A DNA stretch of 64,000 nucleotides, from the NCBI GenBank assembly GCA_037176885.1, contig JAWWNJ010000031.1, positions 1,550,001-1,614,000 of the forward strand, given 5' to 3'. Positions within the stretch are counted from its first letter, which is position 1, and the number at the start of each line of letters is the position of its first letter. The position numbers were made by a program, and so were the translations under genes. Below are positions 54,275-64,000 of this stretch, piece after piece. Source of the stretch: Favolaschia claudopus. Its lineage: Eukaryota; Basidiomycota; Agaricomycetes; Agaricales; Mycenaceae. Below the pieces are notes generated by a model, which saw only the letters and a program-made list of their open reading frames with translations, ran no database searches and was not told the origin of the DNA.

Positions 54275-56350
54275 CTACTCGTCCGCCGGTACACCGCTGC
54301 TCAGTCGACTGGACCGCCTCAATGGCAAGTCTCTCGTTGGTCCTGCACGACGTCGGCCCCGTCCACCTCTTCTTGAAGATGTGCCCACCATCTCACTGGT
54401 CGTAGGAGCCTCATCGGCGCTTGGTGCCGGTAGGGTTCCTTCCATTGGTTCAGCGATTGCCTCCTGCGACCTGCTTTCGGTTGCCTCAACCGCCTGTTTT
54501 TTGTGGGGAGGAGCGTCTTCGGGTTCGGGAGCGAGCCGTTTATTGCCTTCACCGACGGTGGGAGCCGCAACCCCCTGATGAGCAGCCTCGCTGCCTGTGC
54601 TTTTGGTCTTGGCAATCGCTCTAGGTCGTGGTCTTGCTGGCGTGGAAGCAGATGAGCTGGCAGCTGTCTGTGACGGAACAATTGGCACTGGTGCCACAGA
54701 AGTGGATATAGCAGCTTGTTCCTCGACTCCGTTTTCATTCGGCGTCGAAGAAGGATCCAAAGGCTGTAGTTCGGAATTTGTGGTATAGCCAAGCTTCATC
54801 AAAGTCTCGTACTGTTGCCGACACTTGAGCATCTTGTATGTCAAATCACAACAAATGCAAGAGAAGACGACACCTTACACTTGTCGCGGAGCGACCGAAC
54901 TGAATGGCGATGACTTTCCAATTCTTTCCGTGTGTTTGGACCGCATCAATGAGAGCGTTTCTGTCTTTTTCGTCCGACCAATCGTTAGATTTCTTGCCAG
55001 TCTTTCCAGTCCTCATGGGATCGAGCGCAGTCAGCCAACGATCCCGGCAATTTTCGCTGACCCTGCCGGGAATGGTGCTGGCTATCTCTGACCAAGCCGA
55101 TCTTCCATATCCTCCAACAGCTTCGGTTAACCGTTTGTCTTCTTCCGCAGTCCAAGGACCGTGACGCAGAGTTGGATCGAGGACACGGATATACCGGGTG
55201 GAGCATTGGTGTGCAGTCAGTTCTGAGGAGACGTATCTTGCGACTGGGAAGAGACAATTAGCCCAATGCTGGAAGAACGAGAAAGACGCGCATACCAAGA
55301 CTCCAGGCAGTGCCATATAACTTTACGGCGTCCTTCAACCTTTGGTCGGATTCAGCATTCCATATATGTCGCGGACGATCAATGCTTTGGCGCATGCAAT
55401 CCAGAGGTAGTCGGTTTGTCTGTGATATTGCGTCAGGACTCCTGGGATATAAACAGACGGGAAGAAATACCCCCAGTTCACGAGAAACCTCAACCCAATT
55501 GATACTGGTTCGATTGGGTTGCTTTGCTATGATATCCTTGAGTTGTTGTGTTTCTGGAGCTGACCATTCTCGGCGGTTCGTAGAGCTGCTCAAATCGCCA
55601 ATCCATTTGATTTTACATTCCTCGGCCGTTCGTTTGACACTGGATGAGTCTGAGACCTAAGAACGCTCAGAGAGGGAGCGAAAGCCGCAACTCGAACTCA
55701 CTTTCTCAGCAATGACGGTCCAGTTCAGTTTGTCTCCCATCTGAGCGTCTGTGGTCGTGGAAGACGTGCTAAATCGTTACTAATAAAAAACTTGCCCGCC
55801 AGAAAGTTTGAGCCTCACCCTTCTAGCTGTTCTACGCGTCGCAGCTCAGTATTAACGGCAGCTTTCAGGGCTTCAATTTCCTTCGCGGGCACTGAATTCA
55901 ACACATTAGATGAAGTGATGTTCAAGGTTGCAATTATAGCAAACGGACTCGAATGCCTAACAGTGAAGCCAAGATAGCGATTCCTCTTCATGGTGTCTTC
56001 ATAGAAAGGGGAATCCTGCATAGTTCATTAACCTGAGCTTCAGCTTGGTTTCGGACGGGTCGTACGGGGTTGCTGAAGTTACGAATAAATCCGACGGGAG
56101 GTTTCGAGTTTGGTATATAGAAGTCTGAGTCTATGTCTGATTCTCCCTCGTCGGTATTGGCCAAAGCCTAGCAAGAGTTCAAGAGCGCGTCGAGATGCTA
56201 AATCCAGCTGAAACACACGAGCAGTCTGTCTAGCTCTGCCAGTTCGGTTGTGAGTTTCTCAGCGTGTTGAGCGAGGGCATATTGGTGGGCTTGATTTGCT
56301 TGAAATGCTTGCACAGCGAGTTCCTTGGGAGTTGGTCGTCGAAAAGACAT
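54275..56350 (-). CDS. Multi-repeat Myb protein, SNAPC4 (SNAP190)-like
   Basis: DNA-binding protein with tandem Myb/SANT repeats, most like the SNAPc large subunit that binds snRNA promoters. The ATG at 56350 starts MSFRRPTPKELAVQAFQANQ with a long N-terminal helix (HAEKLTTELAELDRLL). Then YIPNSKPPVGFIRNF, TMKRNRYLGFTVRH, and Myb repeats: LNWTVIAEKVSDSSSVKRTA with KIKWI, REWSAPETQQLKDIIAKQPN with INWVEVSREL, IWNAESDQRLKDAVKLYGTA, HGPWTAEEDKRLTEAVGGYG with CRDRWLTALDP, and DWSDEKDRNALIDAVQTHGK with NWKVIAIQFGRS. A disordered Ser/Ala/Pro tail ends in Arg-rich GRGRRRAG and LRRSSRLSSG. About eight short introns; roughly 550 residues. A Myb factor unrelated to SNAPc remains possible. Confidence 0.75.
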
Positions 56351-56402
56351 ACCAAGTTCAAGTGGGTGGCTGTGCCCACTTTAAATTCTTCCCAAAACCA
56401 TC

Positions 56403-57112
56403 ATGGCGAAGGGCGCGGCGAAACGTATTGGTAGCTCCTCTCTCTCTTTCCTGTTTATCTGTCTCCTTAGCACCTCCCAGCGAGCCAAAACGAAAACACT
56501 GTAAAAACTCTTAAACTCGGCATGATTCTGCCTACCGTTGTCTCGCTCGTTCTACGGCTGCTCCTTAGAAGAGGCTCACTGCCGCCTTCAAAAGGCGCTC
56601 TGTTCCTTTATACCGTCACATTCTTTCCCGCCTTTTTCCTTTCAAACTACTTAATCAGAATCGGCACGACCAGACGCGACCCTAATGGAACTTTGATTTC
56701 TTATGGCGAGGATCTAAACCAACCAGGCGTCACGGAATGGTGTTTCGACATTCTATATGTTACGTGTAAGTTCTCGATTCCAATGCGTTCTCAAGCTTGA
56801 ACATATGTGCAGGGGCGTGTCAAATTGGATCGGGTGCTTTTGGCGAATGGTTCTGGTGGTTATACTTGGTGGTAAGCTGTTCCAATTCTTCGCCTTGCAT
56901 ATCACTGATTATTGATGATGCGGCAGATTCCCTTATACGCCGTGTTCAAGTTATGGACGTCTGTTCTCTCTCCCATGCTCGGGTTCGGAAAGTCTTCCCC
57001 TTCCCCCGAGGAGAGCATGACCGACAAGGAGGCAACTAGCAAGCGGCAAGAAAAACTTCGCAAAAGAAGCGAGCGCGGAGACCCGCGTATTAAGATGCAG
57101 ACGAGGAAATGA
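56403..57112 (+). CDS. SND2: SND2/TMEM208-type ER targeting protein
   Basis: Component of the SRP-independent (SND) route for targeting proteins to the ER; homologue of TMEM208. The ATG at 56403 starts MAKGAAKRI, spliced (donor after ATTG near 56430) to ASQNENTVKTLKLGMILPTV. Four hydrophobic segments follow: VVSLVLRLLLR, ALFLYTVTFFPAFFLSNYLI, WCFDILYVTWACQIG and WFWWLYLVIPLYAVFKLW. The conserved GEDLNQPGVTEWCFDILYVT is typical of TMEM208. The C-terminus is a charged cytosolic tail (SKRQEKLRKRSERGDPRIKM). Three introns; about 180 residues. The start is only 52 bp from the SNAPC4-like start on the opposite strand, the shortest divergent spacing in the window. Confidence 0.9.
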
Positions 57113-57872
57113 GAGACTGTATAATGCGGCTCTCTTTGTATATCTACAGTATTCGTGTCTAAAATCATCCGTCTGTTTTTCGGCTGACCTGCTCCGTATG
57201 AATGTCAGGGAATGCTTTCAAGCTCCAGCGCTCAAGCTTCCATTCCTACAGCTCATCCACTTCGATGCCGTCCATCTCACCTGAACGCTCCATTGCCCAT
57301 GCAGACAGCCGGGATTGTTCTCAATTCGGTGCGATTCGGGACCCTGAGTTATACCTTCATGCCAATACACCCGAAGTCGCGCATTGATACTAGCCAAGCC
57401 TGGCGGCTAATATTCCAACGGGACCGTTCAGCCTAAAACAGTAATGCTAGGCCGAGGTTGTTGGCAAGCGGATACATTCACCTGTTTTAAGGCCATATAA
57501 GGGTCGAGGTAGCCTACTCATTGACATGAACGAATACCCATGAGCGCCATGAATAATTCTCCGATGAGATGCATAGTATGTACTAGAAAAAAAAAATGTC
57601 GCGCTGGACGAGTGGATGGGCGCTAATTCGGCCGGGCGCGGCAACTTTGACTTGTTTTGTTCATTGAACGGGATGATGATCATGGCTTTGTCTTGTCTCA
57701 CAGCCGTTCCTTGCCCCTTGCTTCCATCTTCTTCAGCGCAAGCCCAATTTTTGGAGCCCAGTCTTAGCTGACCTGAGGCGATTCCCAGACTCACTGGTTT
57801 GGCATCGATTTGAATCGTTCCTCGTCCTCACGCGAACAAGCCTTGTTTTTTTGAACTCAATCCCTTTTCACA
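57113..57872. other. 760-bp intergenic region
   Basis: Between the SND2-like stop and the DUF3433 start (same direction). Short open frames at 57202-57436 (plus) and 57447-57794 (minus) show no family resemblance. An A-run of about 10 lies near 57587. No repeat or RNA gene recognised. Confidence 0.5.
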
Positions 57873-60625
57873 ATGGCGACCCCTCAAGACAATTCTGCCA
57901 ACCCTCGTACGAATCTTTGTTATCCCAATCCTTTGTCGCATTCATCCTTACACCTCAATTGGGCCTATTCAGCGCAAAGCCCAAACGGCACTCAGCCGCT
58001 TCCTAAAGGCGCCATGGCTAGCGCCATTCCGAGTCTCAAGTTTAGCCCCCCTCCATCAGCTACTCGTTTCTCGGTGAGTTGTGATATAACTTCCTGTGCG
58101 GTGGTCGCAACGCCGCATGTTGATACGAAACTCATACGCCGACGAAGAGACCCGAAAATATTCCCAGCCCTCCGGCCACGCCTTCCCAGCACCTACTAGA
58201 CGGCGAGCTATCCCATGTTCAGTTTGCCAGCTACCCTGTCACTCCCGAAGAGAAAACCCGACCACTCATGGAGGAGGAGGAAGAAATGCCTCGAGGCTGG
58301 GTTCCCACTCCCCTGCGTGGCTGGTATGCGATAGCTCTCGTCGTATTCCTACTACTCCTCGGCATCGCGCTCGAAATTGCGCTTCACTATACCAAGAAAA
58401 ATAATGGTGAGTGGCTCTGAGGATTCCGATTGAAGCATGCTCTCAGCAAGGCGTGCAGGATGGAAGACGCATGGAAATACGACTAATGGAGTGATGCACT
58501 ATGTCTACGTGAGTGTGGTCGGTGGGGTTGGCAACGTGCTTTTTCTGAATCTCCCTAGACCCTTCCGCCCGTGATCGTTGCTGCAGTGGTCCGTTGATTC
58601 CATTTGATCCTTAACTTCGAGCTCACCAAGTTTAGATCGTAGCGCTATGGACCTGGACGGACATTGAGATTAAGAAGATGCAGGTATGGATGAATCACTC
58701 ACTTCGCTTTCCTGATTTCACACCTCTCTTTAGCCATATGTGGATCTCGTTCGTGGGGATGCGCCTCCCGAGAAGAGTCTTCTGCTCGATTACACACGAA
58801 CAAACAATTTCGTGGTATGGACTGCTGCTGCACGCAACAGACACTGGCTCGTCACCGGCGCTTCTATCATGGTTCTTCTCACCCTCACCTTCCAACCTCT
58901 GACTTCCGCGCTACTGTCAGTCAGAAACACTTGGATTACCCTTCCGGGTATGCGGAATTGCTGTCTGACCGCATCTCCGTTGATTTCTCACAATTCATCA
59001 CAGACGCCACAGTTCACACTCTTTCCACTGTATCCTTGAATCAGGATACCGCATTCAATGATCTTACCAGTGAGTACCTTGAAATACTTCTACATAATTT
59101 ACTCATCCGTGTTGTACAGTTTTTTTGACGGCTGCCGGGTACGCGTCGGCAAGCACGGGGTACAATCTGCAAGCGCCTCCATTCGTCTGGGAGACTTACA
59201 CTGTAGCGCCATTTGCAATTCCAGACGTGATCAAAAACGGAACTTGTAGGTACCTTTCGATGTGTCTTCCGGTCAATTATCAAGCTATTTACAGTGGTCA
59301 CGAACACGACCGCCGTCAAGAGCGACACGAATTGTGTATCAGCTCATGTGTGTTGCTTTCGTCTGTGAACACACTCTCGGCTGATACAATTCGAAAGGTG
59401 ACCATGACGAACCGTACCGATGGGAGCGGGTGGAACAACACTTTATCGGAACCGGGTTGCACGCTTTCATGGAGCGTTGATCGCAGTACTTCCAACCTCT
59501 TTGGAACCAGCACTTGTGGCGACGATGCAACACCTCCCCAGTTCCAACCTGTCGTATTCTGGTTTTTCACTTACCAGCCTGCCGCGCAGGCATCCGCCAC
59601 GATTTGCAAGCCGGCCATCTCGCTTTGGGATGCCACTGTGACCTATGATTTGGGGAGCGGAAATGTTACAAATGTACATGAGTTGCGGCCTTTCGATGCG
59701 TCGAGGTCTCCCTTCTCGTCGTTGTCAGCTAATGTGACTGGAGCGCCACTGAATGGGCGTGCCTACAACGGCATCAATTTCACGCTGGCCAACCCCCCGG
59801 ACAAGTTCATCGTTGGTGAGTCAGCGTGTACACTTCCGCTCCAAACCAGTTAATGAGGCTGGTCCAGCTCGAATGAACGCAACTCAACTTACGATGCCAG
59901 CGGCAGTGTTCCAAGCAGCCGTGCAAAGTCCCCAGGGACTGGCTGGGTCGTTTTCTGCTGATCTTTTCGTGAACTGGTCCAATGGTGTTTATGTGCGTTA
60001 TCCGGTTTGTTCAACGGCCATCTTGCTGAATGTATATAGGCCACATATCTAACTCTCATCGCCAAAGCCGTTTACTTCTTGCCAAACCAAGAACCCATCA
60101 GGATGCAGGTCAAGACATTCGAACCGCGGCTGTGGATGAGGTTTGTTTTGTAACTATATCTGAAATCGCAGCCATATCTGAAACCTCCCTAGCGATGTAG
60201 CGGTCCACCTGTTGACCACTTTCCTGTTCATCCTCGCCTTCTGCGCCGCCGTCATCCACATCTTCCACAGGTACGAACGACAAGAGCTGAACCTGCTTCA
60301 TCAACCCGGAACAATCGCGTCTGCTGTGTCTATCGGGGCGACGACGGAGATGGGTCAATTGCTTGCCCAGCAGCGCGATGCCGCTGGCATCCATCAGGCG
60401 TTGCAGGATAAGAAATTCCGCATTGACCCGTACAATATGAAGATTCTCATGGAGGGTGAGGAAGGTTACGAGGCGGTCGGGAGCCCGGTAGACCGCAGGA
60501 AGAGTGTGTTCGAGGTTATGCAGGGGAAGCGCGCGAGTCGGCGCTTTTCTCGCGCTCCCCTCTCGCCGGGGTTGTTGCCGCGGTCGCCAAGAACGCCGCA
60601 GTCTGGGGCTAGCGGGCAAGTTTGA
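57873..60625 (+). CDS. DUF3433-type fungal membrane protein
   Basis: Large fungal-specific membrane protein of unknown function. The ATG at 57873 starts MATPQDNSANPRTNLCYPNP, a disordered cytosolic N-terminus that continues through SHVQFASYPVTPEEKTRPLM. A first membrane segment follows (GWYAIALVVFLLLLGIALEI), then TLPPVIVAAVVVALWTWTDI and the conserved DUF3433 phrase MQPYVDLVRGDAPPEKSLLL with DYTR. Next come further hydrophobic segments, a long extracellular-looking part with many NxS/T sites (NRTD, NNTL, NVTG, NFTL, NATQ), WETYTVAPFAIP, and a final membrane segment (LLTTFLFILAFCAAVIHIF) with a basic tail RRKSVFEVMQGKRASRRF. About nine introns; roughly 750 residues. Confidence 0.78.
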
Positions 60626-61336
60626 TTGAGAGTAACTCGATTTTTTTAGGGAGAAATTCATGTCCTTTATCGTTCCTCACCATTTTTGTATTTGGCGACG
60701 AAAATACGAAAAATAATATCATGATCACGTTTGCTTCGCGCTCTTCTGACGTCACCCTCTCTTCTCTAATCCCGCTCTGTGCAGCAGTGTGCTCATCCTC
60801 GCGTCCACTTGTGACTGAGGCACTATCTGCCGCTTCCTTGGCTATCGGCCACAGTTCTAGCTCGCGCTACTTTGGTAGTACTCCGATTATCCTGCCTCAT
60901 CCAAGCCCAGCTCTGTAGAGAAACCTCTAACCTTTTAGCAACTTCGAACTACCACTCGCAGTCCTGGCTATGAGATAGATCGTCCAATCTATCTTCCATG
61001 TCATCTTGAGCGATGAGGCCTGAGGCCTGAGGCTCTGCTTGCTGCACAATGATCTCGACCCAGGCAATAGCGAAAATAACTCAATATTTCGTTGGATACC
61101 TCCTTTCTGCGCGTATCGACGCGAGTCTTGGTTCGTGCGATGAGCACGCGACTCCTTGCCTTCTGGAAAAGGCTAATAGCGGCAATGAGGCGCTTTGAGC
61201 TCCTCTTTTGTCTCGAGATTTCAAATTAGAGACCCCAAATGGCAAACGCGGAACGGGATTATTTGTTTTTGATGGAATCAATATCCGGCCTTCCATCCGA
61301 AATTTTTTTCGTCGGGGCGTTCATGGACCAACAGAG
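60626..61336. other. 711-bp intergenic region
   Basis: Between two plus-strand genes. The frame at 60622-60918 is Ser-rich and without any recognised domain. A small tandem GAGGCCT/GAGGCCTGA repeat lies near 61014-61034. A short upstream ORF at 61323 precedes the next gene (see findings). Nothing else supported. Confidence 0.5.
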
Positions 61337-61869
61337 ATGAGCGACTCTGAGTTGTCGACGCGCGAGCCTTCGCGATATTCCATTTCTATTCCTCCTCGAC
61401 TGTACACAGTGCCCTTAGGAGCGGTTTTGATAGGGACAATGATTGGGGTGAATCGCGGTGGACGGTTGGCGTCTATGAGGTTCCTGGCGGAAAACGCGCA
61501 TCGGACACCGACTACACAAAAGGGGTGGTATTTATACCACAAGACGAAGAACTACCGGGTTATTCTTGGGGCGCTGCGAGGAGCTGCGCGCGACGGGGCG
61601 TACCTTGGAGCGGCTACACTTGGCTGGGTGGGGCTGGAAGAAGGACTAAAGAAGATGGGGTGGGGTCGATTTGCGATGAGCGGTGCCGGAGTGGGAACAG
61701 CCGGGATATTCAGCGGACTATGTGAGTGAAAAGCGCGATTGAAGGACGAGACTAAGGTTGTGGTGTAGATCGATTGACGTGGAAGACGAGCCGGACAGTG
61801 TTACTGCTGGGATTAATCGGCGGGGGGAGCATGGATATATTACGATGGGTCGTAGAGATAGCAGAGTGA
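61337..61869 (+). CDS. Small Tim17/TIMMDC1-like mitochondrial membrane protein (tentative)
   Basis: Two exons; the intron at about 61721-61769 starts GTGAGT. About 162 residues. The ATG at 61337 starts MSDSELSTREPSRYSISIPP. Gly/Ala-rich membrane helices follow: VPLGAVLIGTMIGVNRGG, NYRVILGALRGAARDGAYLG with AATLGWVGLEEGL, GAGVGTAGIFSGLY and TVLLLGLIGGGSMDILRW. Small-residue-rich helices with conserved Arg/Gly (GALRGAARDGA) resemble the Tim17/Tim22/TIMMDC1 fold, but I cannot name an orthologue with confidence. There is no presequence; a mitochondrial inner-membrane location would be by internal signals. A five-codon upstream ORF ends in an ATGA overlap with this start. Confidence 0.5.
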
Positions 61870-62013
61870 TATAACGCCATCATTGAGAGGGACCAAGCGA
61901 ACTTGATTTCACACATGATAGAGTGGGTGTGGAGTAACTTATTCACCTGGCGATGTCCCCCACTCCTTCTTGTCTCCTCCAACCATCATCTCCTCCGTTT
62001 CTACCACCGCGCA

Positions 62014-64000
62014 ATGATTAAACTCTGGCCCTCTGTGCAGGACCCTCAGCTTACACCTAGGGCGTCTACCTTATCCAGTGCCGCCGAGATCAATCCATTC
62101 GATGCCGCAACTCTCAATTCCCACCACCAACAACCACCTAGATCTCCAACCGCACTCTACCACCACCAGCTTTTGGCTCGCACCCCAGACGTCTCTACCC
62201 CCCTGGCCTCCTCAGCGGGCCTTGCAGCCGCTCTCCCAACGACCTCCCTCTCACTACATGCTCCGGAATTCACTATGCAGCAACCTCCAAAGCCAAAGTC
62301 TGCAAACAAGTCCGCAGCGTCACAGACATCGTCCTCCACGCAACAGGGCTCAGGATCCGGATCCAAGGGCCAGATCCATGTGAAGCTCATCCAAGCTCGC
62401 GGCCTCCAGGTCGGCCCCTCCGCCAAACCATATGTCGTGGTGCAGTTTGAGCAGAACGAGTTTGTAAGCAGGGATCCAACCGAGGAGACGGAGAAGGAGG
62501 TCAAGGGCACCCCCACCGCTGTTACAGTTTCCAACGCAATGTCCGCGCTTGGCGCTATCGGTTCCAAGGCTGCCGCCGCGGCAGAGGCCGCCGTCAGCCG
62601 TAGTCGGCGGGGGAGCAAGGGCAGCAATAAAAGCTCAAATTCTTCTCCTTCTTCGTCCGTCCCCAATGGCGGTGGCGGGCTCTTCGGCCGGATCTCGTCT
62701 CATAACCCAGTCTGGAAACACGAAGTATCCTTGTGCGTATCTCGCCATTATTCGTGCACAGCTCCAGACGTTCATAATCTTACCGCAACAGCGATGTAAC
62801 ATCCGAGATGTCTCTCATCACATTCAACGTCTACGACCGCACTGGACTAGACCACCCTTTCCTTGGTACTGTGCAGATCAAACCGGTGCTAATCCACGAC
62901 CATACTGTCGACCAGTGGTACAAGTGAGCCCCATTTCCCCAAAAAATTCTAAGCGGTCCGAATGTCCGACGATAATTCCCAGATTGCGTCCGTGCGAGAA
63001 CGAAGTCGTAAGCGGGGAAATGCGTGTCCAAGTGACATTTGAACAGTACAAAGTGAGTGATCCGAACCGTCGCTGTCATATTGATGGGCTAAAGTGCGTC
63101 TAGACGAAGCGGGCGCTAACTCCCCGTGACTTTGAATTCCTGAAACTTATTGGTCGGGGAACTTTTGGCAAGGTGTTCCAGGTCCGGAAAAAAGACACGA
63201 AACGGATATACGCCATGAAGGTCCTGTCGAAAAAAGAAATCGTTGCAAAGAAGGAGGTTGCGCACACTATTGGCGAGCGCAAGATCCTTCAGCGCTCACT
63301 AGAATCTCCTTTCCTCGTTGGTCTCAAATTCAGCTTTCAAACCGATCTCGATCTCTACCTTGTCACCGACTTCAAATGTGGTGGCGAGCTGTTTTGGCAT
63401 TTACAGCGTGAAACGCGCTTCAGTGAAGAGCGCGCGCGGTTTTACATCGCGGAACTGATATTGGCGCTGGAGCATCTCCATAAATATGATATTGTGTACC
63501 GGTATGTCGTTATATGCTCTAGGCTCCATCCTTACAGTCTGACGCATTCATTAGTGACCTCAAACCCGAAAATATCCTGTTAGATGCTGTAGGGCACGTC
63601 GCTCTATGTGACTTCGGTCTATCCAAGCCAGACCTCCGTTCTGACCAACTCACGACCACGTTTTGTGGAACAACCGAGTATCTGGCACCCGAGATGCTTC
63701 TCGACGAGCTCGGCTACTCGAAAATAGTAGATTTCTGGTCCCTTGGTGTCCTTCTCTTCGAAATGTGCTGTGGCTGGAGTCCGTTTTATGCGGAGGATAC
63801 ACAGCAGATGTACAGGAATATATGCTTTGGGAAGATCCGGTTCCCAAAGGGTGCTATTAATGAAGACGGAAAACAGTTTGTCAAAGGGGTACGTTTCGAT
63901 TTGTGTTTGTCATTTTAGACTCGATTTCTTGACATTCTTCTCCATGATGCCGAAATTTCTCCCGGTTGCTGATCGCATTTCTTTCCGCAGCTTCTGAACC
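62014..64000 (+). CDS. SCH9: SCH9-type AGC kinase with C2 domain (C-terminus beyond window)
   Basis: Protein kinase of the Sch9 type (C2 domain plus AGC kinase), a TORC1 target linking nutrients to growth. The ATG used is 62014 (MIKLWPSVQDPQLTPRAS); an in-frame ATG at 61915 would add 33 residues. A disordered His/Ser/Pro/Gln-rich N-terminus precedes the C2 domain: GQIHVKLIQARGLQVGPSAK, PYVVVQFEQNEFVSRDP, a Ser/Ala-rich loop, NPVWKHEVSF, LITFNVYDRTGLDHPFLGTV and GEMRVQVTFEQYK. The kinase domain shows FLKLIGRGTFGKVFQVRKK (Gly loop), YAMKVLSKKEI (catalytic Lys), YRDLKPENILLD (split by an intron near 63503-63556), LCDFGLSK, the activation segment TTTFCGTTEYLAPEM and VDFWSLGVLLFEMCCGWSPF. The AGC C-tail and hydrophobic motif lie beyond 64000. 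Confidence 0.9.

Noticed and set aside
60622..60918. Ser-rich frame after the DUF3433 gene
   Set aside because: No domain or conserved-looking block; probably 3' UTR and spacer.

Overview
The window is nuclear DNA from a filamentous basidiomycete, most likely an Agaricomycete (mushroom-forming fungus). The evidence is very short introns (mostly 45-60 nt) in almost every gene, tight gene packing on both strands, short head-to-head promoters, and protein sequences that read as typical fungal housekeeping families. Splice sites below were inferred by eye from GT..AG boundaries and reading frame. Gene ends (start and stop codons) are more reliable than internal exon limits, and an error of one base is possible at a few stop codons.

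Layout. 0-13 kb: MCM4 (minus, running off the left edge) is head-to-head with an SQ-repeat protein. A short-chain dehydrogenase, an Mpo1-like protein, SEC22, a low-complexity conserved-looking protein with apparent frame breaks, and eIF2B-delta follow. 13-27 kb: RAT1 exonuclease, SAGA subunit SPT8, a secreted pectate lyase, 5-aminolevulinate synthase (HEM1), acetylornithine aminotransferase (ARG8) and the splicing factor CWC21. 28-43 kb: an ABHD/CLD1-type hydrolase, a METTL3/IME4 m6A methyltransferase, a small 145-residue protein, a long SFR1-like recombination protein with two MluI boxes at its start, a GC-rich multi-hairpin element, DPH1, NPC1/NCR1 and an RNPS1-like SR protein.

43.0-49.7 kb is a DNA transposon of the CACTA/Tnp2 type. 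It has an apparently intact, spliced Tnp2 transposase, a head-to-head accessory gene encoding a basic coiled-coil protein, a third small ORF of unknown function, and short repeated motifs clustered at both ends in inverted orientation. It sits about 115 bp upstream of the RNPS1-like start codon.

50-64 kb: QCR9 (about 65 residues) head-to-head with mitochondrial ribosomal protein uS11m, riboflavin kinase FMN1 head-to-head with TAF8, a SNAPC4-like Myb protein head-to-head with SND2/TMEM208, a DUF3433 membrane protein, a small Tim17-like membrane protein, and a C2-plus-kinase protein of the SCH9 type running off the right edge.

Most genes are independent housekeeping genes, so no operon logic applies. 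The non-routine parts are the complete three-gene transposon, the SQ-repeat protein beside MCM4, the multi-hairpin element at 35.2 kb, the interrupted zinc finger of the METTL3-like protein, and two or three apparent frame breaks that could be sequence errors or gene decay. No tRNA, rRNA or CRISPR array was seen.
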